Shown here one piece after another: positions 51,939-61,083 of a stretch of 64,000 nt of DNA. This DNA is from Trinickia dabaoshanensis (GTDB lineage: Bacteria; Pseudomonadota; Gammaproteobacteria; Burkholderiales; Burkholderiaceae): the NCBI RefSeq assembly GCF_002879885.1, contig NZ_PNYA01000007.1:124001-188000 (forward strand). The letters are read 5' to 3'. The translations under genes and the position numbers were made by a program. Every line of letters starts with the position of its first letter. Positions within the stretch are counted from its first letter, which is position 1. Under the pieces are notes generated by a model. It worked only from the letters and a program-made list of their open reading frames with translations. It had not been told where the DNA came from and did no database searches.

Positions 51939-52013
51939 GTTCGCGACGCGCCAAGCGCATCGCGGCATGTCACGGCTCTTAAGCGGCTGAGCGCCTAAGA
52001 GCGGTCAAGCGCT

Positions 52014-52217
52014 TTACAGCGGCTTGATGTTCGCAGCTTGCTTGCCCTTGGGGCCCGTCTTCACTTCGAACGACACTTTTTGGTTTTCTTGGAGCGTCTT
52101 GAAGCCGTCGACGCGGATTTCCGAGAAGTGCGCGAAGAGGTCTTCGCCGCCGCCGTCCGGGGTGATGAAGCCAAAGCCCTTAGCGTCGTTGAACCACTTG
52201 ACGGTACCGGTTTCCAT
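52014..52217 (-). CDS. cspA: Cold-shock protein, CspA family
   Basis: A 67-residue OB-fold nucleic-acid chaperone. The RNA-binding motifs are KGFGFITP (RNP1) and [10 protein letters not shown] (RNP2), in full agreement with the family. The ATG at 52217 is followed by [10 protein letters not shown], a standard start. A good sigma-70 promoter lies about 140 bases upstream, leaving a long leader as usual for cold-shock genes. The symbol is used for the family. Confidence 0.93.
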   Translation of the reverse strand: METGTVKWFNDAKGFGFITPDGGGEDLFAHFSEIRVDGFKTLQENQKVSFEVKTGPKGKQAANIKPL

Positions 52218-52362
52218 ATTACGTATTCCTAAATTGGGTAAAAAAGGCCGAAGCCTGGGAGCGCACGAAAATCAAGGAAGGGTAATAGGACAACCGGAGT
52301 ACCTGATGGGGGCGACCTACGAAAGACCAATCAACACTCGCCACTTGAAATCCTGCTTGATC

Positions 52363-52391
52363 TTTATACGGCGAAATGGCGCCTAGGTCAA
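52363..52391 (-). promoter_or_regulatory. Sigma-70 promoter of cspA
   Basis: On the minus strand TTGACC (52386-52391) and TATAAA (52363-52368) are separated by 17 bases. Transcription from about 52356 gives a leader of roughly 140 bases before the ATG at 52217, consistent with the long structured leaders that regulate cold-shock genes. Confidence 0.75.
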
Positions 52392-52657
52392 TAAAATTTC
52401 GCGCCGCAGCAGGGGTATTCGTCTGCCTACCGGTCTTTTGTGCTTACAAACCTTTCATTCCATGATGTTTTTTTGCTGGTGCCGGATCATTTTGCACCAA
52501 TTAAGTGATTGCAACCGGTAAACTACGCGCCGCGCGACGCGGTTGCGCCAGGTTGCGGTTCCCCCTCGCCGCACGGCCCCATCGGTTGCACGTTTCTTGC
52601 AGAATCAGCGCGTGTCCCCTATCCGCGCGCCGTTCGTATATCCCCCAAGGAGAGGTT

Positions 52658-54250
52658 GTGAAAAGTTCTATTCAACGGAACATCGGGCCATTTGCGCTGA
52701 TGCTGACCGGCTTGGGCTCGATCATCGGGTCAGGCTGGTTGTTCGGTGCGTGGAAGGCGGCAAAGATCGCAGGCCCGGCGGCTTTGTGCGCATGGATCAT
52801 CGGTGCGGTGGTGATCCTCGCGATCGCGCTCACTTACGCCGAACTCGGCGCCATGTTCCCCGAATCGGGCGGCATGGTGCGCTATGCGCGCTACTCGCAC
52901 GGTGCACTCGTGGGCTTCATCAGCGCATGGGCGAATTGGATCGCCATCGTCTCGGTGATTCCGATCGAGGCCGAAGCGTCGATTCAGTACATGAGCACCT
53001 GGCCCTACGATTGGGCGCACAATTTGTTCCTGAACGGATCGCTCACGCCGCCGGGCTTATTCTTGTCGGCGCTGCTCGTGATCGTCTACTTCATGCTCAA
53101 CTACTGGGGCGTGAAAGTGTTCGCGCGCGCGAACACTGCGATCACCGTGTTCAAGTTCATCATCCCCGGCCTCACGATCCTCGGCTTGCTGCTTTCCGGT
53201 TTTCATAGCGAGAACTTCGGCACGTCGAGCTCGTTCGCGCCGTATGGCTGGTCGGCGGTGTTCACGGCCGTGGCCACGAGCGGCATCGTCTTCAGCTTCA
53301 ACGGTTTTCAAAGCCCGGTGAACTTGGCGGGCGAAGCGCGTAACCCTTCGAAGAGCGTGCCGTTCGCCGTCATCGGTTCGATTCTGCTCGCGCTCGTGAT
53401 TTACGTGCTGTTGCAGATTGCCTATATCGGCGCGGTCAATCCGGCCGACGTCGCCAAGGGTTGGAGCCACTTCAACTTCGCTTCGCCGTTCGCGGAACTC
53501 GCGCTCGCGCTGAATCTCAACTGGCTGGCGATCATGCTGTACGTCGATGCGTTCGTGAGCCCGAGCGGCACCGGCACGACCTACATGGCAACGACGACGC
53601 GCATGATCTACGCGATGGAGCGCAACAACACGCTGCCCAAGATGTTCGGCAACGTGCACCCGTTCTACGGCGTGCCGCGTAACGCGATGTGGTTCAACCT
53701 CGCCGTCTCGTTCGTGTTCATGTTCTTCTTCCGCGGCTGGAGCTCGCTGGCCGCCGTGATCTCGGTCGCCACCGTGATCTCGTACCTGACGGGCCCGATC
53801 AGCTTGATGGCGCTGCGCCGCACGGCGACCGACATCGAGCGTCCGCTGAAGCTTCCGCTCATGAACCTGATCGCACCGTTCGCGTTCGTGTGCGCTTCGC
53901 TCGTCCTGTATTGGGCGAAGTGGCCGCTTACGGGCGAAATCATCTTGCTGATGGTCGTCGCGTTGCCGGTCTACTTCTATTACCAAGGCAAGTCGGGGTT
54001 CAGCGGTTGGGGCGCCGATTTGAAGGCGGCCTGGTGGCTCGTCGCGTATCTGCCCACGATGGCGGTGCTCTCGGTCATCGGCAGTAAGCAATTCGGCGGC
54101 ATGGGCTACCTGCCTTACGGTTGGGACATGCTCGTCGTCGCGGTGATCTCGCTCGGCTTCTACGCCTGGGGCGTGAACACGGGCTACCGTACGCACTATC
54201 TCGACGAGCGCGAGTCCGAGGAAGACATTCTCGAAGGCGTCGGCGTTTAA
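52658..54250 (+). CDS. APC-family amino acid permease
   Basis: A 530-residue permease with about 12-13 helices. The N-terminal GPFALMLTGLGSIIGSGWLF and YAELGAMFPESGGMVRYARY are the usual APC marks. Translation most likely starts at a GTG at 52658 with AAGGAGAGG just upstream; the upstream open frame reads Arg-rich and is not family-like. It is followed by two hairpins. The substrate is unknown, and could be an amino acid or amine. Confidence 0.9.
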   Translation: MKSSIQRNIGPFALMLTGLGSIIGSGWLFGAWKAAKIAGPAALCAWIIGAVVILAIALTYAELGAMFPESGGMVRYARYSHGALVGFISAWANWIAIVSVIPIEAEASIQYMSTWPYDWAHNLFLNGSLTPPGLFLSALLVIVYFMLNYWGVKVFARANTAITVFKFIIPGLTILGLLLSGFHSENFGTSSSFAPYGWSAVFTAVATSGIVFSFNGFQSPVNLAGEARNPSKSVPFAVIGSILLALVIYVLLQIAYIGAVNPADVAKGWSHFNFASPFAELALALNLNWLAIMLYVDAFVSPSGTGTTYMATTTRMIYAMERNNTLPKMFGNVHPFYGVPRNAMWFNLAVSFVFMFFFRGWSSLAAVISVATVISYLTGPISLMALRRTATDIERPLKLPLMNLIAPFAFVCASLVLYWAKWPLTGEIILLMVVALPVYFYYQGKSGFSGWGADLKAAWWLVAYLPTMAVLSVIGSKQFGGMGYLPYGWDMLVVAVISLGFYAWGVNTGYRTHYLDERESEEDILEGVGV

Positions 54251-54260
54251 GGCATCGCAG

Positions 54261-54284
54261 CACCCGCGAGCTTGCTCGCGGGTG
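54261..54284 (+). terminator. Hairpin after the permease gene
   Basis: CACCCGCGAGC at 54261-54271 pairs perfectly with GCTCGCGGGTG at 54274-54284, 11 bases after the stop. No T run follows. Confidence 0.55.
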
Positions 54285-54303
54285 AGACGCAATCAATGAG
54301 TAC

Positions 54304-54338
54304 AAAGCCCCGTCCGACGGTGAGTCAGGCGGGGCTTT
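54304..54338. terminator. Second hairpin with A/T flanks
   Basis: AAAGCCCCG at 54304-54312 pairs with CGGGGCTTT at 54330-54338. A-rich and T-rich flanks allow it to end transcription in either direction. It is the last element before the AT-richer gene pair. Confidence 0.6.
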
Positions 54339-54457
54339 GCTTTGCTCGGTCGCCCGCGGCCGAGTGCGTCGCCTGCTAGATGCGCGCGGAGGCCGTCGGG
54401 ATCCATGCGGTTACGAAGGGCGCCGTTGAGACGCCCAATCGGCACACCGTCCAGCCG

Positions 54458-55144
54458 CTACTGCGTCAGCCTTTGCGCGAAGGCGCGGATCGTTTCGGGG
54501 TTCCAATCGTTTCCCCCGTTCCTACCCTTCGTGTCCTCGAGATACAGCGTGTAGTATTCGGTGTCAGTGTTCCACGCAGCGGTCCAAAGGCGCCTAAGGT
54601 CGGCCGGATTCTCCGATAGCGATAGCGAGGCGGGCCTGTTCGCAACGTCGAACGTTAGCGCTTCTTGCATTGCATACATCTTGCCTTCATCGGCTTTGTA
54701 ATCCCACACGGCCAACATGCCGAGCTTGCCTGTCGGCAGTCTGAAAAGTGCCGATTCGCGTCTACCCGCGTCGGGCAACAAACCTACAACCGACGCTCCC
54801 ATCGATTTGAACTGCGATGTTCGCTCTATGATCCTTCGCAATTCCGCCGATCCCAAAGACTGATCGTTGGAGGCTGTGGGGATGAGAGACTCTATCTCTC
54901 GCAGCAGGTTGAGTTCGTCGGGTGACGCAGATAAGGTCAGGTATGTCGCATTTTGTTTGATCAGATTCATTTCAAACAAAGCGCGCTGGGCCGGCGATTT
55001 AATGGGTTCAACGACTACGAGTGAGCTTGCCGCGTCCATCTGGGCCGCCATTTCGTTTAGAGCACGGTCTTGCACACTACGCTGATCGCCCGAATTGCAT
55101 CCGACGACAGATACGAGTATGGGGAGTAAAGCGACGAGTCTCAT
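54458..55144 (-). CDS. Lipoprotein of unknown function
   Basis: A 228-residue protein with a lipobox (LPILVSVVGCNSG) near residue 16, so it is probably a lipoprotein. The ATG at 55144 overlaps the stop of the gene upstream (ATGA), which supports coupling over the longer start at 55156. The rest has no motif that I recognise. Base composition is lower in GC than in neighbouring genes and the codon choice is mixed, which points to recent acquisition. Its partner upstream is secreted-looking, so the pair could act together at the cell surface. No function is assigned. Confidence 0.72.
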   Translation of the reverse strand: MRLVALLPILVSVVGCNSGDQRSVQDRALNEMAAQMDAASSLVVVEPIKSPAQRALFEMNLIKQNATYLTLSASPDELNLLREIESLIPTASNDQSLGSAELRRIIERTSQFKSMGASVVGLLPDAGRRESALFRLPTGKLGMLAVWDYKADEGKMYAMQEALTFDVANRPASLSLSENPADLRRLWTAAWNTDTEYYTLYLEDTKGRNGGNDWNPETIRAFAQRLTQ

Positions 55145-55815
55145 GGTCGAGGCCATCCTTCGCTAAGATTGCAATCTTCGGCCACCGAGTTGCTCAGTAC
55201 GATGTTTCTGCGAGCCCGAGGGTCGTAGTAATAGTGTTGGCCGACAACCCGCCATCGGTTGAATGAAGGATTGGCTCCGGCGATATCGTCAGTGCGTTCG
55301 ACGATTTCTTTTGAGCCGGCGCGAGCGCTAAAAAGCAGTCCTCTATTTTTCGTGAAAATCTTGAATTTGTCGTCTGTGAGGACTGATGCATCGAATTCGT
55401 CTCTAACTAGGCCCGAGTCTCGAGTCAGTTTAGAGAGCCACCCGGCGTAATTCCCTTGATGCCACTGATACACCGTGTGACGCGCTCCGAGATAATATTG
55501 TACATTTGTATAATCAGTGGTAATTGATTCCAATATCCAGTATCTATCCTTTTGATTGTGATTCGGGAGATCGCGAACCCACGACGGTGCGCCGAGCAAT
55601 GTAAAGAACGTCGCGGCGATCGCCTGAAGGCCGCTCGGAATTTGATCGAATCTGCACGCTCGACTAAAGGCACCTAAGGCTTGCGCCTCAGATAAAAAAA
55701 GAAAGCAGGTGCAGAAAACCGCTATTTTCGCTCGTTTATGCGTTCGGGTATTGATTGGCGCTTCAAGTGGCTCGAGTGAAACCCATCGAGCCGGTACTAT
55801 CTGTCGAATGGTCAC
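55141..55815 (-). CDS. Unknown protein, probably exported, partner of the lipoprotein
   Basis: A 224-residue protein, preceded by GGAGCC before a GTG at 55815. Residues 30-48 (IAVFCTCFLFLSEAQALGAF) could be a signal or membrane helix with an AQA-type cleavage site, although 29 residues before it are long for a signal peptide. The remaining part is rich in aromatic and charged residues, for example TTDYTNVQYYLGARHTVYQW and SFNRWRVVGQHYYYDP. No family was recognised. Lower GC content and a four-base overlap with the lipoprotein gene suggest an acquired two-gene unit; a toxin/immunity pair is one possibility, with no direct support. Confidence 0.55.
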   Translation of the reverse strand: MTIRQIVPARWVSLEPLEAPINTRTHKRAKIAVFCTCFLFLSEAQALGAFSRACRFDQIPSGLQAIAATFFTLLGAPSWVRDLPNHNQKDRYWILESITTDYTNVQYYLGARHTVYQWHQGNYAGWLSKLTRDSGLVRDEFDASVLTDDKFKIFTKNRGLLFSARAGSKEIVERTDDIAGANPSFNRWRVVGQHYYYDPRARRNIVLSNSVAEDCNLSEGWPRP

Positions 55816-55970
55816 TGGTAGGCTCCGTTTGACGGAGCCTCTAAGTTAGCGCTGAGCGCTCGTCGTTCTAATCACGGGCCGAAAAATAGGACCCAGTCAT
55901 GTCGATGGGGCTTGGATGCGCCGGCAGTCGGCGTCTGGTTTCACGCTTCGTCCCGTAGATACCCAGGCGT

Positions 55971-56753
55971 TCAACCGGCAAACACGTAATTCGTCATCGC
56001 CAACGCCCGCTGGTAGGTCCCGAGCGACTGAATCTCGAGCGCATAGTCGTCGCTGGCCGCGCCGATCGAGGCAAATATCGGCAGCAAGTGTTCGTCGGTC
56101 GGATGCATGAAAGCGGCGTGAGGCGCTTGCGCGCGGTAGTCGAGCAGCGCCTCGATATCACGCTGCGCAAGGCGTGCCTCGAACCAATCGGTGAACTCGG
56201 CGACGCGCGGATCGCCGTCGCCCGGTTTCGCGCCGAAATCCGCCGCCCGCAGGTTATGCGTAATCTGACCGGAGCCGACGATCAACACACCGTCATCGGC
56301 CAAGGGCCTCAGCGCGCGTCCCAGTGCATAGTGATGCGCCGGATCGCGGTGCGGCTGAATCGATAGTTGCGCAACCGGAACGTCGGCCTGCGGATACATC
56401 AGGAGCAGCGGCACCCAAGCGCCGTGATCGAGCCCGCGCGGTTGCGTTTGCGCCGCGATGTTCGCGGCATCGAGCAGCGCAGCGGCCTGACGGGCTACAT
56501 CGGGCGCACCCGGCGCGCGATAGTGCAATTCGTACAACGCGCGTGGAAAGCCGTAAAAATCGTGGATCGTTTCGGGCGCCTCGGCCGTGCTCGCCACGGG
56601 AACGTTCGTGCCCCAATGCGCGGACAGCACCAAGATCGCACGCGGACGCGGCAATCGAGCGCCGAGCGCCGCGAATTCGCTCGACGGCATCGAAGGGTCG
56701 ATCGGCAGCGTGGGCGCGCCGTGGGATAAGAAGAGAGAAGGCAGTCGTGACAT
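55971..56753 (-). CDS. DODA-type extradiol aromatic-ring dioxygenase (LigB fold, YgiD-like)
   Basis: A 260-residue LigB-fold dioxygenase of the YgiD/4,5-DOPA dioxygenase family. The metal-binding His are in LFLSHGAP and LSAHWG, while GLDHGAWVPL and HPTDEHLLPIF carry further catalytic His. It would cleave a catechol next to one hydroxyl. In E. coli this paralogue acts weakly on DOPA; the native role is uncertain. The ATG at 56753 begins the conserved MSRLPSLFLSH start. Confidence 0.9.
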   Translation of the reverse strand: MSRLPSLFLSHGAPTLPIDPSMPSSEFAALGARLPRPRAILVLSAHWGTNVPVASTAEAPETIHDFYGFPRALYELHYRAPGAPDVARQAAALLDAANIAAQTQPRGLDHGAWVPLLLMYPQADVPVAQLSIQPHRDPAHHYALGRALRPLADDGVLIVGSGQITHNLRAADFGAKPGDGDPRVAEFTDWFEARLAQRDIEALLDYRAQAPHAAFMHPTDEHLLPIFASIGAASDDYALEIQSLGTYQRALAMTNYVFAG

Positions 56754-56901
56754 GGCATAGCGGCGCGCGAGCGCGTCCGGCGATCGAATGGTGGGTACCC
56801 AGCGACTATATGCCGCCGCGCCATGGCGAGAAACCCGCTTTCGAGAAACGGATCGTGTCACAGGAGTAGCGAGTGAGCGGCGCAGCGCGCCCGGCGGCGG
56901 T

Positions 56902-57498
56902 TTATGCCTCGCCGCGCAGGCCGGCCCACGCGGCGGCGAGCGCCGGGCCCAGAGCGAACATATCGAGCACGCGCGCCACGGTGTCGTCGACCATCTCCTC
57001 GATCGACGCGGGCCGGTTGTAGAACGCGGGCAGCGGGGGAAAGATGACCCCGCCCATCTCGGTCACGGCCGTCATGTTGCGCAGGTGCGCGAGGTTCAAC
57101 GGCGTCTCGCGCGCGAGCAACACGAGGCGCCGGCGCTCCTTGAGCGTGACGTCCGCGGCACGCGCGATGAGGTTGTCCGACAGGCCATGAGCGATGCTCG
57201 CCAAGGTCTTCATCGAACAGGGCGCGACGATCATGCCGTCGGTGGCGAACGAGCCCGACGCGATACTCGCGCCGACGTCACGCACGCTATGCGCGACATC
57301 CGCGAGCGAATGGACGTCGTCCTTCGTCATTCCGAGTTCGTGCTGAAGATTGAGCCAGCCGGCACTGGAGACGACGAGGTGCGTCTCCAGGCCTTCGATG
57401 CGGCGCATCGCGTCGAGCAGGCGCACGCCATAGATGGCGCCCGTGGCGCCCGTGATCGCGACGATCAACCGGCGCGGCGCGGCACTGGAGCGAGACAT
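56902..57498 (-). CDS. ubiX: UbiX flavin prenyltransferase
   Basis: A 198-residue UbiX that makes prenylated FMN for UbiD-type decarboxylases in ubiquinone synthesis. FMN-binding stretches are IVAITGATGAIYGVRLLDAM and VAPCSMKTLASIAHGLSDNL; the prenyl-binding LLARETPLNLAHLRNM is also present. The start at 57498 is the family position. It lies between grxD and the DODA-type gene, with the same direction as the housekeeping genes up to hemA. Confidence 0.94.
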   Translation of the reverse strand: MSRSSAAPRRLIVAITGATGAIYGVRLLDAMRRIEGLETHLVVSSAGWLNLQHELGMTKDDVHSLADVAHSVRDVGASIASGSFATDGMIVAPCSMKTLASIAHGLSDNLIARAADVTLKERRRLVLLARETPLNLAHLRNMTAVTEMGGVIFPPLPAFYNRPASIEEMVDDTVARVLDMFALGPALAAAWAGLRGEA

Positions 57499-57562
57499 GG
57501 CTGAAGCGAGAAGAAAGCGGCGCGGCCCGCGCTCGGCCGGCCGGCCGAGGCGAGCGGTGGCT

Positions 57563-57874
57563 TCAAGCCGCGGCGAACAACTGCTGCAGCTCGCCTGACT
57601 GATACATCTCCATCATGATGTCCGAGCCGCCGACGAATTCGCCCTTCACGTACAGTTGCGGGATGGTCGGCCAGTTCGAGAACTCCTTGATGCCTTGGCG
57701 GACTTCGTCGTCCTCGAGCACGTTGACCGTCTTGAACTGATCGACGCCGCACGCCTTCAGGATTTGCACTGCGCGGCCCGAGAAGCCGCACATCGGAAAT
57801 TGTGCGTTGCCCTTCATGAAAAGGACGACCGCGTTTTCGTCGACGATTTGCTTGATGCGTTGTTGCGTATCCAT
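57563..57874 (-). CDS. grxD: Monothiol glutaredoxin, Grx4 type
   Basis: A 103-residue CGFS-type glutaredoxin. The active motif is [27 protein letters not shown] binds glutathione. These proteins carry 2Fe-2S clusters, usually with BolA partners, rather than reduce disulfides. The ATG at 57874 starts the usual [13 protein letters not shown]. The neighbours ubiX and prmC/prfA/hemA are the common ones in this group, although the histidine kinase gene intervenes. Confidence 0.94.
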   Translation of the reverse strand: MDTQQRIKQIVDENAVVLFMKGNAQFPMCGFSGRAVQILKACGVDQFKTVNVLEDDEVRQGIKEFSNWPTIPQLYVKGEFVGGSDIMMEMYQSGELQQLFAAA

Positions 57875-57947
57875 GACTGACCTTGGCTTGCACGGGGAAA
57901 AGTTAGGGGGCAATGATAGCGGATTTCAGCTTCGCGAGCCGACGGGC

Positions 57948-60032
57948 CTAGTGCCGCGGCGCACTCGGCGCGTCGGCGAGCATTCTGCTCAGTTTGTCCG
58001 CGAGTTCTGCATAGGTGAACGGTTTCGACAGCAGATGAATCCCGGCATCGAGCCGGCCGTGGTGCACGATCGCGTTGCGTGCGTAGCCCGTCGTAAACAA
58101 GACGGGCAACTCGGGGCGTTTCGTTCGGACCGCGTCGGCGAGCTGTCGTCCGTTCATGCCGCCCGGAAGCCCGACGTCCGTAAAGAGTAGCCGAATCTCG
58201 GGCCGCTCGCCGACGAGGTGCAAGGCGCTCGGTCCATCGGCCGCCGCCAAGACGCGGTAGCCCAGTTCGCGCAGCATCTCGCTCGTCGCGGTCCGCACGT
58301 TTTCGTCGTCTTCGACGACCAAGATCGTTTCGCCCACGCGACTGGCGGGCACGGGCCGGTGGTCGGGCCGTTCGTCCACGGCGGCATCGCCCGCGAGCCG
58401 CGGTAGGAACAGCTTGACCGTCGTGCCTTGCGTAAGTTCGCTGTAGATCCGCACGTGTCCGCCCGATTGCTTGACGAAACCGTAGACCTGACTGAGCCCG
58501 AGCCCGGTGCCGTGGCCCACTTCCTTCGTGGTGAAGAACGGCTCCATGGCGCGCTCGAGCACCTCCTTGGACATGCCCGTGCCCGTGTCGCTCACCGCGA
58601 TCATGACGTACGGCCCCGCGTCGAGCCCGTCGAAGCGCGTGACATACGACTCGTCGAGCATGCAGTTGGCCGTTTCGATGGTGAGCTTGCCGCCGCCCGG
58701 CATCGCATCGCGCGCATTGACGGCGAGATTGAGCAGCGCGCTTTCGAGCTGATTGGCGTCGACCGATACGCGCCAAAGCTCGGCCGCGTTGACCGCTTCG
58801 ATCGAGATGGCTTCGCCGAGCGTGCGTCGAAGCAAATCGGACATACCGGCAACGAGTTTGGTGATATCGGTCGGCTTCGCGTCGAGCGTTTGGCGCCGCG
58901 AAAACGCCAGCAAGCGCCGCGTCAGATTGGCGGCACGGTCGGCGCCGCGCAGCGCATTCTCGACGAAGCGCGTCATGTCCGCGCCTTGGCCGGTCTGCCC
59001 GAGGCTGCCGACGCGCCGCTGGAGCCCCTCGAGGCTACCGATCACCACCTGCAGCAAATTATTGAAGTCGTGCGCGATGCCGCCCGTGAGCTGGCCGATC
59101 GCTTCCATCTTCTGCGATTGCCGCAACTGGGCTTCGACGTTGCGTTTCTCGGTCAGATCCCGCGTGACCTTGGCAAAGCCGATGACCTCGCCGTCGGGGC
59201 CGACGATGGCATCGAGCAGCACGTTGGCCCAGAAATGCGTGCCGTCCTTGCGCACGCGCCAGCCTTCGCCCTCGAACTTTCCGGTGCTTGCGGCGCGCGC
59301 GAGCACCTTGCCCGGCACACCGTCGCGCCGGTCTTCTTCCGTATAGAAACGCGAGAAGTGCTGGCCGATGATTTCATCGGCCTGATAGCCCTTGATTCGT
59401 TGTGCGCCCGAGTTCCAACTCGTGACGTAGCCGTCGCGGTCGAGCATGAAGATTGCGTAATCGACGACGCTATCCACGAGCAGGCGAAAACGCTGCTCGG
59501 TCTCCTGCAGACGAGCCGACGCCTCATGGCCGCGATGCGCCTCCGCGCGGCTGGCCGCGAGCGCGGCTTCGTTCGACCGTTGCTGCGTCGCTTCGCGCGC
59601 TTCCATCAGCACGAAGGCGACGTGACCCTGGTCGTCGCGAACGGGGCGCAGCGTCGCGTCGATAATCGACGCCGATGCGCCGGATGCGGCGGCCGCCATG
59701 GGGAGATCGAGCCGGACCGTTTCGCCTGCCGCGGCGCGCGCAACGGCTTGCCGCAGCGCCTCGCGAGCCTCGCGCAGCTCCGGCGCGTGCGGGAAGACGT
59801 CGGCGAGCGGGCGGCCGATTACTTCGGTTTGCGGCAGCTGCAGCGCGCGACAGCCTTGATTATTGCAATCGAGGACCGTCCCGGAAGGGCTCAGCAAGGC
59901 GACGAAGGCGGAGATCTCGCTCAGGATGACGTGAGCGAGCTTGTTGCGCGTGAGCTCGGCCGGGTCGTCCGGGTGAAGCTCGGTACCGCGAACAATCGTG
60001 TGTTCGCCGATATACGGCAAGGGACACTTCAC
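57948..60032 (-). CDS. Hybrid sensor histidine kinase with two PAS domains and receiver
   Basis: A 694-residue soluble hybrid kinase. Two PAS domains span about 35-150 and 185-300 (the second is VDYAIFMLDRDGYVTSWN, with the FATYPE-like IGQHFSRFYTEED). HisKA has GGIAHDFNNLLQ with the phospho-His. HATPase follows (NLAVNARDAMPGGG, GTGLGLSQVYG). The receiver has the Asp in LLFTDVGLPGG and the Lys in SKPFTYAEL. There are no membrane helices, so it senses a cytoplasmic signal such as redox or light-type cues. A GTG at 60032, after GGAG, is the likely start. No response-regulator partner adjoins it. Confidence 0.9.
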   Translation of the reverse strand: MKCPLPYIGEHTIVRGTELHPDDPAELTRNKLAHVILSEISAFVALLSPSGTVLDCNNQGCRALQLPQTEVIGRPLADVFPHAPELREAREALRQAVARAAAGETVRLDLPMAAAASGASASIIDATLRPVRDDQGHVAFVLMEAREATQQRSNEAALAASRAEAHRGHEASARLQETEQRFRLLVDSVVDYAIFMLDRDGYVTSWNSGAQRIKGYQADEIIGQHFSRFYTEEDRRDGVPGKVLARAASTGKFEGEGWRVRKDGTHFWANVLLDAIVGPDGEVIGFAKVTRDLTEKRNVEAQLRQSQKMEAIGQLTGGIAHDFNNLLQVVIGSLEGLQRRVGSLGQTGQGADMTRFVENALRGADRAANLTRRLLAFSRRQTLDAKPTDITKLVAGMSDLLRRTLGEAISIEAVNAAELWRVSVDANQLESALLNLAVNARDAMPGGGKLTIETANCMLDESYVTRFDGLDAGPYVMIAVSDTGTGMSKEVLERAMEPFFTTKEVGHGTGLGLSQVYGFVKQSGGHVRIYSELTQGTTVKLFLPRLAGDAAVDERPDHRPVPASRVGETILVVEDDENVRTATSEMLRELGYRVLAAADGPSALHLVGERPEIRLLFTDVGLPGGMNGRQLADAVRTKRPELPVLFTTGYARNAIVHHGRLDAGIHLLSKPFTYAELADKLSRMLADAPSAPRH

Positions 60033-60197
60033 CGTGGGCTCCGCTTTAAGTTCGGTTGAAACGCGGCCGCGGCAAGTCTGTCCCCCGCGCGCGAGCGAAG
60101 ATAAATCATATCAGCGTGGACGATGCATCAAATCATCTTAGAGTGCGATCGAACGATTGGGAATGCACGGCGCGAGATCGAGACGCTGCCCGGCCGC

Positions 60198-61073
60198 TCA
60201 GACGCGTCGTCCGCCCGTTGTGCGTTCGATACCGGCTAGATCTTGCAACGAACGTACGTCCGCGAAGCCGGCGGCCATGAGCAACGCACGCACTGAAGCG
60301 GCTTGATCGTAGCCATGCTCGATCCACAAGGATGCGCCTATAGCTAAAAACGGGCCCGATCCGAGCACGATGCTGCGAATGGCGGTCAATCCGTCTGATT
60401 CGTCCGTCAAAGCGCCACGAGGTTCGAAGCGCAGATCGCCTTCGTCGAGGTGCGGATCGCCCGACGCGATATAAGGCGGATTGGTGACGATGATATCGAA
60501 TTGAAGTGCCGGCGACGCCGGCGACGCGCCGTCCAGCGCGCCATACCAGTCGCCCGCCATCCAAGCGATGGGGCCGCCCGGGCGGCCCGGATCGAGCAGC
60601 TTCGCGGCGTTGCGCGCCGCGACGGCGAGCGCCGCCCCGGAGCGATCGACGGCCCATACGCGTGCGTCGGGCCTTGCCGATGCAATGGCCACCGCGATCG
60701 CGCCGCTGCCGGTGCCGAGGTCGAGCACGCGGGGCCGAGGGATCGATTCGATCGCCGCGAGTGCCGTCTCGACGAGCAATTCGGTCTCGGGGCGCGGGAT
60801 CAGCACGTCGGGCGTGACGTCGAATTCGAGACCGTAGAACTCGCGTACGCCGACGATCTGCGCGATCGGCTCACCCGCCACGCGCCTCGCCTCGAGCATC
60901 CGAAACGCGGCGAGCGCGTTCGGATCGAGCGATTCGCCGCCCCGCGTGATCAGTTCGGTGCGTCGCCAGCCGAGGGCATGCGCAAGCAGTACCCGCGCCT
61001 CCAGCGGCGCGAGCGGGCAGGCGCGCAACACCGCGGTGACGGTGGGCGCCGCGGACGTGGGGCCGGCTGTCAT
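60198..61073 (-). CDS. prmC: PrmC release-factor glutamine methyltransferase
   Basis: A 291-residue PrmC (HemK) that methylates the GGQ glutamine of release factors. Motif I is VLDLGTGSGAIAVAIASARP and the catalytic motif IV is NPPYIAS. The N-terminal helical domain, needed for RF recognition, is present (LEARVLLAHALGWRR). It starts 10 bases after prfA, whose product is its substrate, forming an operon with hemA. Confidence 0.95.
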   Translation of the reverse strand: MTAGPTSAAPTVTAVLRACPLAPLEARVLLAHALGWRRTELITRGGESLDPNALAAFRMLEARRVAGEPIAQIVGVREFYGLEFDVTPDVLIPRPETELLVETALAAIESIPRPRVLDLGTGSGAIAVAIASARPDARVWAVDRSGAALAVAARNAAKLLDPGRPGGPIAWMAGDWYGALDGASPASPALQFDIIVTNPPYIASGDPHLDEGDLRFEPRGALTDESDGLTAIRSIVLGSGPFLAIGASLWIEHGYDQAASVRALLMAAGFADVRSLQDLAGIERTTGGRRV

Positions 61074-61083
61074 GGCGCGTGCG

